Below, one piece after another: positions 8,846 through 16,738 of a DNA stretch of 64,000 bases. The first letter of the stretch is position 1. Each line of letters opens with the position of its first letter. Below the pieces are notes generated by a model. That model saw only the letters and a list, made by a program, of their open reading frames with translations. It searched no databases and was not told the DNA's origin. Origin of the DNA: a bacterium (GTDB taxonomy: Bacteria; Planctomycetota; Planctomycetia; Planctomycetales; Planctomycetaceae); assembly GCA_016124895.1 (NCBI GenBank), contig WGMU01000019.1:62001-126000 (forward strand), read 5' to 3'. The position numbers were made by a program, and so were the translations under genes.

Positions 8846-10447
8846 ATGCTCCGTCGACTTACTGCCGCACGTTGCCTTCTCGCGCTGTTCGTTCTGGCCT
8901 CTACAGTGCCGCTCGATGTCGAAGCCGGCGATCTGAAACTCAGCTTGCGGTCACAGGTGCCCACGGCTCCGCAGAGTGGTCGATTCCACACAGTAACCCG
9001 CGACGAAACCTGGCCTGGCAACCAGACAGCAGTCATTGTCTGCGACATGTGGGATCTGCATCACTGTCTGAATGCAACGCGCCGGGGAGCAGAAATGGCT
9101 CCGCGAATGAATCAGGTGCTGAACGAAGCACGGCGGCGTGGAGCAATCATCATTCACGCACCCAGCAGTTGCATGGAGACCTACAAAGATCACCCGGCGC
9201 GCAAGCGTGCTCAGACGACGACGCGATCAGAGAATCTGCCGAACGAGATCGGCAAGTGGTGTTATCAGATTCCGGCAGAAGAGCAGGGCGAATACCCGAT
9301 CGATCAGACAGACGGCGGCGAGGACGACGATCCCCAGGAGCACGCTGACTGGGCAAAGAAACTCGCCGCGATGGGCCGCAATCCGAAGGCTCCCTGGAAG
9401 TCACAGACCGACCTGCTGACAATCGATTCCGAGCACGACTTCATCAGCGACAACGGCGAAGAGATCTGGAGCGTTCTCGAAAAGTACGGACGTCAGAACG
9501 TGATCCTCGTCGGCGTCCACACAAACATGTGCGTGCTTGGCCGACCGTTCGGCCTGCGTCAGCTTTCAAAGAACGGGAAGAACGTCGTCCTGATGCGCGA
9601 CATGACGGACACGATGTACAATCCGCAGAAGCGGCCGTTCGTGAGTCACTTCACGGGAACGGACCTGATCGTCGCTCATATTGAAAAGTGGGTCTGCCCA
9701 ACGGTCACCAGCGACCAACTGCTTGGAGGCAAACCGTTCCGGTTCGCGCACGACGAGCGCCCCGACTGCCTCATCGTGATGGCCGAACAGGAGTACCTCA
9801 CCAACGAGTCGCTGCCGAAATTCGCCCTGGCACAACTCGGCCACGACTTCCGGGTCAGTTATGTTTTCGCCAACGAAAGCGAACGTAACGACCTGCCAGG
9901 CATCAATGTACTCGCCGACGCGGACGTTCTGCTGCTCAGTGTCCGCCGCCGCGTTCTGCCTCCCGCGCAGATGGCCGTCGTGAAAAAGTACCTCGCAGCC
10001 GGCAAACCAATCGTCGGTATCCGCACGGCGAATCACGCATTTTCGCTGCGCGGCAAAACTCCGCCGGAGGGGCTCGTCGGGTGGGAATCCTGGGACGCGG
10101 ATATTTTCGGCGGCAGCTACTCGAACCACTACGGCAACGGGCCGCAGGTGACGCCAGCAATCGCTGACGGTGCGACAGAACATCCGATTCTCGCAGGTGT
10201 CGACGTCAAGTCATTACGGGGAATCGGTTCGCTGTACGTCGTCAGCCCGCTGGCGGATTCGACAACGCCGCTGCTGCTGGGAGCGATTCCTGGCAAAGCC
10301 GCCGAACCAATTGCCTGGACAAACAGAACCAGGTTCGGAGGCCGCGCGTTTTATACGTCACTGGGCCACGTCGGCGATTTCGAGCAGCCCGCATTCCAGC
10401 GTCTGTTGAAGAACGCGTTGCTGTGGGCCGTCAGCGAGACGAAGTGA
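8846..10447 (+). CDS. Exported isochorismatase-like hydrolase fused to ThuA-like domain
   Basis: 533 residues; GAGGTG precedes the ATG. A signal peptide ends near VEAG. Residues about 60-285 form an isochorismatase/nicotinamidase fold, with the catalytic Asp in VIVCDMWDLHHC and the nucleophile Cys in GVHTNMCVLGRPFGLRQL. Residues about 305-533 form a ThuA-like domain (class I amidotransferase-like fold) with ADVLLLSVRRRVLP, KYLAAGKPIVGIRTANHAF, HPILAGVD and FGGRAFYTSLGHVGDF. ThuA domains are linked to trehalose/sugar metabolism. Two separate enzyme folds in one exported chain is the notable feature; the substrate is unknown. Confidence 0.88.
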   Translation: MLRRLTAARCLLALFVLASTVPLDVEAGDLKLSLRSQVPTAPQSGRFHTVTRDETWPGNQTAVIVCDMWDLHHCLNATRRGAEMAPRMNQVLNEARRRGAIIIHAPSSCMETYKDHPARKRAQTTTRSENLPNEIGKWCYQIPAEEQGEYPIDQTDGGEDDDPQEHADWAKKLAAMGRNPKAPWKSQTDLLTIDSEHDFISDNGEEIWSVLEKYGRQNVILVGVHTNMCVLGRPFGLRQLSKNGKNVVLMRDMTDTMYNPQKRPFVSHFTGTDLIVAHIEKWVCPTVTSDQLLGGKPFRFAHDERPDCLIVMAEQEYLTNESLPKFALAQLGHDFRVSYVFANESERNDLPGINVLADADVLLLSVRRRVLPPAQMAVVKKYLAAGKPIVGIRTANHAFSLRGKTPPEGLVGWESWDADIFGGSYSNHYGNGPQVTPAIADGATEHPILAGVDVKSLRGIGSLYVVSPLADSTTPLLLGAIPGKAAEPIAWTNRTRFGGRAFYTSLGHVGDFEQPAFQRLLKNALLWAVSETK

Positions 10448-10472
10448 CAGGCATCAAGGTCTCTCGAAGAAG

Positions 10473-11978
10473 TCACTCGACGCCGATCACTCGCTCGGCG
10501 ACCGCTTCTCCCTGGTGCTGCAGCACGAGGCTGTACTGTCCAGGCGGAAATTCCGTTGGAATGTTGTACTGCCAGTCCGCCCGCAAGTGCTCCCGTGAGA
10601 CGATCTGCCCGACTTCGTGCAGCAGTTGCCGGTTGGAATCGAGAAGCTGACAGTTCAGCCAGACGTCTTCATGCGGCGGCGCCATGCTGGCCTGCACAAA
10701 GAACGGCTGACCGCGATGAACCGTCCTCTGCGTTGTGAGCAGTACACCACCGAGCATGTCCAAGCCGACATCGAAACTCAGCAGTCGATCACTGAAGAGG
10801 ATCGGCGAGTTGGGACTCATCAGCCGTTCGGCAAGCTGGGGATCAAGCTGCTTTAACGGAAACGGACCTTCGGCACGACGGAGGCCGTACGGGTCACAGA
10901 ATGACTCGGCCGCAACGCCGGCAAGCGTCGCCGTCAGCAGAATACCGATCCACACGACACCTGACGCTGCGGCGGCAGGCACACGGAAACGTGGCTGCAG
11001 TCGCTCAACGGTTGCCGCCAGTCGGCTGCTGTCCAGACGCACCGGTAATTCGCTCCAGAACTGACGGGCGAAGCCACGGACACGCAGGAAGTGGCCTTCT
11101 TCCACGTATGACAAATAGCTGGAAATCATGACTTGGGGGAACACGTACAGGCCAAGCAAAGGTGTCGTTGAAGCATGAAACATGACGCCAATCGCGAGCA
11201 TGACCCAGCGCACGACGGGTTTCCAGATGATGAACACGAAAACGATCTGCCAGACGATGGCGAAGTTCGCCATGGCGATGACCACTGCCGGATAAAACGA
11301 CAGCAGTTCACCCGCCGGGTTGTCGTTATTGACGTTCGTCATCAGCCAGTAGCGCAACTGGTCGCTGGTGAAGTACGCGTCTGTGTGCATCTTAGTACAA
11401 GCCGCACCGAAGTAGACCAGAGCGATGAAGAGCTGAATCAGACGCTGCGGCCAGATCGGGTATGCCTGCGGAAGCTGCGGGATTCCTGTCATTGAGTGGC
11501 TGTGACTGCGACGTTTCCGCCAGGCGTCGACAGACCAGATCGAACCACACTGCGAGAGACTCAGCAGCAGCAGCATGTGCGATGAGATGACTGAGTACTT
11601 CGTCATCGTGCTCACGCAGTCAAGCAGCGTGAGATACGTGTAAAGACCGCAGGCAATCAGCAGCGACGGCCGCGTCAGCCAGCCGATGCTGGCGGACATC
11701 AGGGCGACGATCAGAGCCGTCATCATGGCGACCGCCAGCGTGCCACTCGGCTCCGGTGGAAAGCCCGGCAGGTTGTAATTGATCGCCAGAGGAGCCGCGG
11801 CGCCGTCTGCCGAGAACAGTTCGCGCGCGTGGATCCAGCGCGGCAGCAGCGTCTCCAGCAGGACCAGAGGCAGCGTGATCCTCAACAGCGCCGGCCCGTA
11901 AGGCACCTGCTCCTGATAAAAGAATTCACGCACCGACACACGAAGGGAGCGACGACTGGTGATCGAAGAAACGTCCAT
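10473..11978 (-). CDS. HTTM-domain polytopic membrane protein
   Basis: 501 residues. The first 310 residues hold about seven to eight membrane spans with features of the HTTM / vitamin K-dependent gamma-carboxylase-like membrane domain: LLRITLPLVLLETLLPRW, SLLIACGLYTYLTLLD, the RLIQLFIALVYFGAACTKMH segment, MLAIGVMFHASTTPLLGLYVFPQVM. After another span (about 340-360) a soluble C-terminal part of some 140 residues is predicted outside. Known gamma-carboxylases modify Glu residues; many bacterial HTTM proteins have unknown function. It follows the gene at 12037 on the same strand after 58 bases and is probably in its operon. Confidence 0.85.
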   Translation of the reverse strand: MDVSSITSRRSLRVSVREFFYQEQVPYGPALLRITLPLVLLETLLPRWIHARELFSADGAAAPLAINYNLPGFPPEPSGTLAVAMMTALIVALMSASIGWLTRPSLLIACGLYTYLTLLDCVSTMTKYSVISSHMLLLLSLSQCGSIWSVDAWRKRRSHSHSMTGIPQLPQAYPIWPQRLIQLFIALVYFGAACTKMHTDAYFTSDQLRYWLMTNVNNDNPAGELLSFYPAVVIAMANFAIVWQIVFVFIIWKPVVRWVMLAIGVMFHASTTPLLGLYVFPQVMISSYLSYVEEGHFLRVRGFARQFWSELPVRLDSSRLAATVERLQPRFRVPAAAASGVVWIGILLTATLAGVAAESFCDPYGLRRAEGPFPLKQLDPQLAERLMSPNSPILFSDRLLSFDVGLDMLGGVLLTTQRTVHRGQPFFVQASMAPPHEDVWLNCQLLDSNRQLLHEVGQIVSREHLRADWQYNIPTEFPPGQYSLVLQHQGEAVAERVIGVE

Positions 11979-12036
11979 GTTTCTACTCGCTGAGATTGTC
12001 TGTAAATCTATCGCATCTGAAACGTTCGGGTGGTCT

Positions 12037-12666
12037 TCAGTTTGCCGACCGCAGTTCCGCCGCGCTGTTCTGTCCCTGCATTCCTGACGCCAGGATGACC
12101 TGCTGCTTTGACGGAGTCACTTCGCGTTGCAGCCGCGGATTGTTTGACACGGCCTGCTGAGCCTGAATGTCAAACCACGAGACATATCGCTGCTGCACTG
12201 TGCCCTCTCCGTCGCAGACCCAGCGGAGTTGAAACTGCGAAGCAGGATCCTGCGGGACCGGGCACAGTCTCTGTCGCAGTGGCTCGGGCAGGTTGCACTT
12301 CTTCGGCCAGACTTCTTCGTACACGAGGATCCGGCTGATCGGTTCGTGCCGTGTATGCTTCAGCACATTGATGCCCTGTCGCACTGCATGGTTGAAGAAC
12401 GGGTCGTAGTGCTGACGCGGGATGTCGCCGTATGGGTGGTACTCGCCCCACGGACCGGGCGCCAGTTCATAGAGCGTCCCGCTTTCGCCTTCGCCGACGA
12501 TATGTGTCCGCTGCTCCCAGGCACTCCAGCCGCAGAACATGTCCCACACGATGTAATAGGTCAGCGGATGACGGTGAGCATGGTACTGCAGAGCATGCGT
12601 CACGACTCCGAACAGCAGGACGCTGAGATACGCGACAATGAATCCATTCGACAGGCAGCGTTTCAT
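12037..12666 (-). CDS. Hypothetical membrane-anchored protein, partner of the HTTM gene
   Basis: Not recognised. 209 residues from an ATG preceded by GGAG at suitable distance; the frame is open upstream to 12738 but that part reads through a terminator hairpin and is unlikely to be coding. One N-terminal membrane span (FIVAYLSVLLFGVVTHALQY) is followed by a soluble domain rich in His, Trp and Pro (HAHRHPLTYYIVWDMFCGW, GPWGEYHPYGDIPRQHYDPF). The tight spacing to the downstream HTTM gene suggests the two work together. The leader carries an unexpected terminator-like hairpin. Confidence 0.8.
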   Translation of the reverse strand: MKRCLSNGFIVAYLSVLLFGVVTHALQYHAHRHPLTYYIVWDMFCGWSAWEQRTHIVGEGESGTLYELAPGPWGEYHPYGDIPRQHYDPFFNHAVRQGINVLKHTRHEPISRILVYEEVWPKKCNLPEPLRQRLCPVPQDPASQFQLRWVCDGEGTVQQRYVSWFDIQAQQAVSNNPRLQREVTPSKQQVILASGMQGQNSAAELRSAN

Positions 12667-12693
12667 CAGGAGAACTCCATCTCGAACGGGCAC

Positions 12694-12736
12694 AAAAAAA
12701 GCCCTCCGGTGCGGTTCACAGACCACTCCGAAGGGC
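12694..12736 (-). promoter_or_regulatory. Terminator hairpin in the leader of the 12037-12666 gene (possible attenuator)
   Basis: On the minus strand a 9-bp stem (12728-12736 with 12701-12709), extended by an inner 5-bp stem, is followed by seven T residues at 12700-12694, ending only 28 bases before the start codon. A second perfect hairpin (GACGCC/GGCGTC, 12756-12772) lies just upstream. No minus-strand gene lies upstream that would need a terminator here, so a conditional leader terminator is plausible. Confidence 0.6.
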
Positions 12737-12780
12737 ATTCGTCACCCGGATTCATGACGCCGACCTGGCGTCGGGCGGCA

Positions 12781-12820
12781 AGCTATGACACGTTCTCGAA
12801 GCAGGTCAACACGAAAAACG
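12781..12820 (-). promoter_or_regulatory. Possible sigma-70-like promoter for the HTTM operon leader
   Basis: On the minus strand TTGACC is followed after 17 bases by ATAGCT. The -10 box is poor; the assignment rests mainly on position, which would give a leader of about 110 bases containing both hairpins. Confidence 0.3.
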
Positions 12821-12928
12821 GATCGCATTGCGTTGTGCAGTGCAGTGCCGCGCGCCTGTGTGCCCGTTATCGCACAGATTTGAGCCGGCTTCTGCAGCAT
12901 GGGGTGCCGGCCCGCAGGACTGCCAGCG

Positions 12929-12943
12929 TGGCACATTCTTTGC
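12929..12943 (+). promoter_or_regulatory. Sigma-54 -24/-12 promoter of the ANTAR/NtrC regulator pair
   Basis: TGGCACATTCTTTGC is a full match to TGGCAC-N5-TTGC. It ends 94 bases before the start of the ANTAR regulator. A TGTGC-N8-GCACA dyad (12857-12874) is centred about 90 bases before the expected start of transcription, a usual enhancer distance. Confidence 0.85.
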
Positions 12944-13037
12944 TTTCGGTCCGGCCGACAGAATTGAGTCCGCAGCGCAGGTCGCTGCGCAGTGCCGGAC
13001 GCAGGCAATGTGTCGCAGTGAGCAGTGACAGTACGTT

Positions 13038-13625
13038 ATGGGTGAACCTCTCAAAATCGTCGTGGCCGATGACGAAGTCGACATGCGCGACTTCTACCGG
13101 TCGATCCTGTCCGGTCTGGGACACACTGTAACGGCCGTCGCCAGCACGGGCCGTGAACTTGTTGAGGCGTGTGCCGCAGAAATGCCGGACCTGATCGTGA
13201 CCGATATCCGGATGCCTGAACTTGACGGGCTCGAAGCGCTGCGTGAAATCACACGGCTGGGCCGTCCGGTGCCCGCGATTGTCGTCTCGGGGTTTCATGA
13301 CGACGAGTTCATCCAGCGGGCGCAGCAGGAGTGCGTGCTCGCTTATCTCGTCAAGCCAGTCCGGGCTTCTGATCTCGAACCAGCGATCAAGCTCGCCCGG
13401 CAGCGGTTCCGCGAGATGCAGGCACTGCAGCAACAGGCGGACGATCTGCGACAGGCGCTGGAAGACCGCAAGCAGATCGAACGTGCAAAAGGGATACTGA
13501 TGGACCGCAGCGGCCTGTCCGAAAGTGACGCCTTCAAGCGGCTGCAGAAACTGTCGAACGACCGCAATCAGAAACTCGTCGAAATTGCCCGCGCGATCAT
13601 CACGGCCGAAGAAGCATTTGCTTAA
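13038..13625 (+). CDS. Response regulator with receiver and ANTAR RNA-binding domain
   Basis: 195 residues, the AmiR/NasT type. The receiver (about 5-120) has the acidic pair VVADDE, phospho-acceptor Asp in LIVTDIRMPELDG, Ser in VVSGF, and Lys in LVKPVRA. A coiled stretch (ALQQQADDLRQALEDRKQIE) leads to an ANTAR domain with IERAKGILMDRSGLSESDA and a final helix EIARAIITAEEAF. ANTAR domains bind two-hairpin RNA elements and prevent transcription termination. A perfect sigma-54 promoter lies upstream, and the NtrC-type regulator begins 14 bases after its stop, so the two are one operon. No cognate histidine kinase is visible in the window. Confidence 0.95.
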   Translation: MGEPLKIVVADDEVDMRDFYRSILSGLGHTVTAVASTGRELVEACAAEMPDLIVTDIRMPELDGLEALREITRLGRPVPAIVVSGFHDDEFIQRAQQECVLAYLVKPVRASDLEPAIKLARQRFREMQALQQQADDLRQALEDRKQIERAKGILMDRSGLSESDAFKRLQKLSNDRNQKLVEIARAIITAEEAFA

Positions 13626-13639
13626 TATGCAGCGAGTTG

Positions 13640-15031
13640 ATGATGGAACCAGGCCTTGGATCACCGATGACTACACCCGCTGAAAAACCCATCAACCTGC
13701 TGCTCGTCGAAGACGATGACGAATTTCGCGAGACGTGCGCATTGTGGATGTCCCGCAAGGGGCACAAAGTCACTGAAGCCAGTGACGCGCACGTGGCACT
13801 GCAGCTTTGTCAGACGAAACATTTTGACGTCGCCGTCGTCGACCTGAATATGCCCGGAATGAACGGTCTGGAGTTGCTCGACCGGTTGCAGGGCGACCAG
13901 ATCGAAATGCAGGTCCTGATGCTGACCGGGCAGGCGTCAGTCGACACTGCTGTCCAGGCAATGAAACTCGGCGCGTACGATTATCTGTCGAAACCGTTTC
14001 CTCTGCCCGAGCTGGAAAAACGCTGCCGGCTGGCCTTTGAACGCGGATGTCTGCAGAAGGAAAACCAGCAGCTTAAGGCCGTCATTGAGCGAACACGACC
14101 GCCGGTGCGGATGATCGGCCAGTCTCCGCCGATGTTGCAGGTGCAGCGGCTGATCGAACGGGCAGGACCGACCGACAAAGCGATTCTGATTCAGGGTGAA
14201 AGCGGGACCGGCAAGGAACTTGTCGCCCGTGGCCTGCAGGTCTGCAGCCTGCGAGCCGATCGTCCTTTCGTCACGATTAACTGTGCTGCGCTGCCGGAAC
14301 AGCTTGTCGAAAGTGAACTGTTCGGTCACGAAAAGGGTTCGTTCACGGGAGCAACGGCGACAAAGCCCGGCCTGTTCGAGGTTGCAGACGGCGGCACGAT
14401 TTTCATCGACGAAATCGGCGAGATGCCGCTCGGCCTCCAGCCAAAGCTGCTTCGTGTTCTGGAAGACGGCTCCCTGCGGCGAGTCGGTTCACATAAGGAA
14501 CGTCGTGTCAACGTGCGTCTGATCGCAGCGACGAATCGCAACCTCGGCGAGATGGCGGCGGGAGGCAAGTTCCGCGAAGACCTGTATTACCGCATCAATG
14601 TGCTGACGATTGAACTGGCCCCGCTGCGGGAACGCGAGGGCGACGTCGATCTTCTGATCGATCACTTCCTCGGTAAGGACTGGACAATCAGTCCGGAAGC
14701 GAAGAACGCCATGCGGGCCTATCACTGGCCAGGCAACGTCCGACAGCTCATCAACGTGATCGAACGGGCGACAATTCTGGCCGAGGACGGCTGCGTGCAG
14801 ATCTGCGACCTGCCGACCGAAGTCACTGGCAACTGCGAACGGATCATGCCCGCCGCGAAGATGTTTTCCAGCTCCGAAAAGCTCGAAGACCTGGAGCGGG
14901 CGCATGTCCTGCAGGTGCTGCATTCGCACGAGGGAAACAAGGCTCGAGCCGCACGGGCACTCGGCATCCACCGCCGCAAACTCTACCGTCTGCTCGAACG
15001 CTTCGAGATTCGGCCGGAAGAGTACGCGTGA
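13640..15031 (+). CDS. NtrC-family sigma-54-dependent response regulator
   Basis: About 463 residues. Receiver domain with LLVEDDDEF, phospho-acceptor Asp in VAVVDLNMPGMNG, LTGQAS and LSKPF; AAA+ domain with Walker A GESGTGKE, sigma-54 contact loop GSFTGA (Ser for Ala at position 2), Walker B TIFIDEIGEMP, and RIAATN/REDLYYRINV-type motifs; Fis-type helix-turn-helix at the C end (NKARAARALGIHRRKLYRLL). ATGs at 13640, 13643 and 13667 are all possible; none has a strong ribosome binding site. It is the natural candidate to activate the many -24/-12 promoters of the surrounding island. Confidence 0.95.
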   Translation: MMEPGLGSPMTTPAEKPINLLLVEDDDEFRETCALWMSRKGHKVTEASDAHVALQLCQTKHFDVAVVDLNMPGMNGLELLDRLQGDQIEMQVLMLTGQASVDTAVQAMKLGAYDYLSKPFPLPELEKRCRLAFERGCLQKENQQLKAVIERTRPPVRMIGQSPPMLQVQRLIERAGPTDKAILIQGESGTGKELVARGLQVCSLRADRPFVTINCAALPEQLVESELFGHEKGSFTGATATKPGLFEVADGGTIFIDEIGEMPLGLQPKLLRVLEDGSLRRVGSHKERRVNVRLIAATNRNLGEMAAGGKFREDLYYRINVLTIELAPLREREGDVDLLIDHFLGKDWTISPEAKNAMRAYHWPGNVRQLINVIERATILAEDGCVQICDLPTEVTGNCERIMPAAKMFSSSEKLEDLERAHVLQVLHSHEGNKARAARALGIHRRKLYRLLERFEIRPEEYA

Positions 15032-15177
15032 CGGCAGGCGGCTACTCCCGAGGGCCGGAGTTGCGCAGACGTCCGACCGGTTGGGTTGAGACGTTCAGAC
15101 AAACCGTCACTCGCTGTGAGTTGCATTTCGTACACATCCAGCGCAATCAGGGTCGCTCATTGGGTGGCCGGCGCTGG

Positions 15178-15210
15178 GCGAAACCCGCGAAGGAAGCCCC
15201 GGGGTTTCGC
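15178..15210. repeat. 9-bp inverted repeat between convergent genes
   Basis: GCGAAACCC (15178-15186) and GGGTTTCGC (15202-15210) can form a hairpin between the NtrC-type gene and the convergent Usp gene. It lacks a T tract, so it resembles a palindromic repeat more than a classic terminator. The rest of the 280-base gap shows nothing I can name. Confidence 0.5.
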
Positions 15211-15311
15211 TCGTGCCTCGCTCCAACCACGGCCACTCCGATTTCCAATCATTTATCGCTGGGATGTGTACTTCGCAGCGCATGACCACTCGGACGGCAC
15301 ACTGCTCGCTG

Positions 15312-16313
15312 TCAAACCGACGGCGTTTCCTGACTGTCGCTCGCTGCAGGAAACTCGACCGGACAGACAAAGCCTTCAGGCTTAATGGCGAGAACGGAGC
15401 AGGTCAGATGGGCGAGCACTCGTTCGGCGGTATTGCCGAGCAGGATGCCACTGATGCCCGAACGGGCCTGCGTCCCCATCACGACCAGATCGATCGACAG
15501 TTTGTCGACAGTGTTGTGGATCAACTGATGCGGTGAGCCGGCTGCGATGTGACGACGCCCCGAATCGATCGACGAGTCGAGCTGCAGGCGGGTCAGAGTG
15601 TCGTTCAGTTCGCGCTCAGCATCGGCATGAACCTTCGAGCGATACTGTTCGAGATCGTTGACTGGAATGATCAGGTCGCGCAGTTCGGACTCATAGTGGT
15701 ACTCGATCACGTGGAGAATATGCAGCTCCGCCTGTAACTGCTGAGCGAGCTGGTCGCCGAGCCGGACTGCTTCGTCGGCGGTTGGTGAGAAATCCGTCGG
15801 CACAAGAATCCGCCGAACCATACCGTCCTCGACGGGCGACGTGACCCAGACGGGGCACGGGCACTTGCGCAACAGGCGTCTCCCCGTATTTCCAAGCAGA
15901 ACCCGGCCGAGAACGTGCCGACGATGACTGCCGACCAGAACGAGATCATAGTTTCCGAAGACGGCCTCACGCAGCAGCTCCATCCACGGCGTTCCGGTCG
16001 TCTGAATCCAGTTGGTGTCAATTCCCGCCTGCCGCGTCTCGTCGGTCAGGGTTGCCAGACGCTGCTCCGCCTGTTCGTACATGGCGTCGAGTAACTCGGT
16101 GTAACGCTGCATTTCGGCAAGGTGCCGGGCGTCTGCATTCAGATCAAGACACGACATCAGCGACGCACAGAACGTGACGCTCGCTGAAGTATGACCGGCA
16201 ACCCACCGCGCCTTCTCAATCGCCGACCGCGTACTCGCCGAAAGCTCCGCGCAGATCGCGCCCGATTCCGAACACAGGTCAACCCCCACAAGAATCTTCC
16301 GAAACCGTTTCAT
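15312..16313 (-). CDS. Tandem-domain universal stress protein
   Basis: 333 residues with two UspA folds. Domain 1 (about 1-160) opens [12 protein letters not shown] and ends with [20 protein letters not shown]. Domain 2 (about 170-315) opens [17 protein letters not shown] and ends with the ATP-type loop [20 protein letters not shown]. Both keep the G-x2-G-x9-G/N-like nucleotide loop in modified form. Usp proteins respond to starvation, hypoxia and energy loss. A good sigma-54 promoter lies 61 bases upstream, divergent from the beta-CASP/LOG gene. Confidence 0.93.
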   Translation of the reverse strand: MKRFRKILVGVDLCSESGAICAELSASTRSAIEKARWVAGHTSASVTFCASLMSCLDLNADARHLAEMQRYTELLDAMYEQAEQRLATLTDETRQAGIDTNWIQTTGTPWMELLREAVFGNYDLVLVGSHRRHVLGRVLLGNTGRRLLRKCPCPVWVTSPVEDGMVRRILVPTDFSPTADEAVRLGDQLAQQLQAELHILHVIEYHYESELRDLIIPVNDLEQYRSKVHADAERELNDTLTRLQLDSSIDSGRRHIAAGSPHQLIHNTVDKLSIDLVVMGTQARSGISGILLGNTAERVLAHLTCSVLAIKPEGFVCPVEFPAASDSQETPSV

Positions 16314-16374
16314 GGTCAGCGACTCCTCTGAGAAAACGTCAGAGCTTCACTTTTTCATCCGGAGGGTCAGACGA

Positions 16375-16389
16375 GCAAGCTGTGTGCCG
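16375..16389 (-). promoter_or_regulatory. Sigma-54 promoter of the tandem Usp gene
   Basis: On the minus strand CGGCAC-ACAGC-TTGC, nine of ten consensus bases with GG-N10-GC spacing. It sits 61 bases upstream of the Usp start codon. Confidence 0.75.
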
Positions 16390-16419
16390 TGCTTCGCGAT
16401 GCCGGGATTTCGCGACGGC

Positions 16420-16442
16420 TGGATCACAATGTGCGATCCAGT
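16420..16442. promoter_or_regulatory. Possible enhancer dyad between divergent sigma-54 promoters
   Basis: CTGGATC and GATCCAG form a perfect 7-bp dyad with a 9-base spacer, placed between the two divergent -24/-12 elements at distances compatible with an upstream activator site for either. Regulator identity is not shown by the sequence. Confidence 0.4.
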
Positions 16443-16548
16443 ACGCAGAAAACAACAGACGCGTCGTTCGATATTGCCGAACAATGCCGTTACCCGTCCT
16501 TTCCGAACGAGCAATTCCAGGGAAAGGATACTCTCGTTCCGGAGACGC

Positions 16549-16563
16549 GGGCACAAACCTTGC
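16549..16563 (+). promoter_or_regulatory. Sigma-54 promoter of the beta-CASP/LOG gene
   Basis: GGGCAC-AAACC-TTGC, nine of ten consensus bases with correct spacing, 175 bases before the start codon. It probably also drives the downstream P-type ATPase. Confidence 0.75.
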
Positions 16564-16738
16564 GTTGTCAGGGCAGAACTGTGAGAGTCGCGGTCCTTGA
16601 GCTACGCATTCCGGCACGAGATCGAGTTCTGGTCCGGAGGGTATCAGCCCAGGTGATCTGGCTGAGCAACAAACACCGGCAACAGAAGGCCGCCACTCTC
16701 TTTCCTTCGCGGAGCTTCTAACGAGATTCGGAGTCGCG

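Noticed and set aside
12756-12772. Possible ANTAR-target hairpin in the HTTM leader
   Set aside because: ANTAR targets need paired hexanucleotide loops with conserved A1 and G4; this hairpin has a 5-base loop, and no matching partner hairpin is seen.
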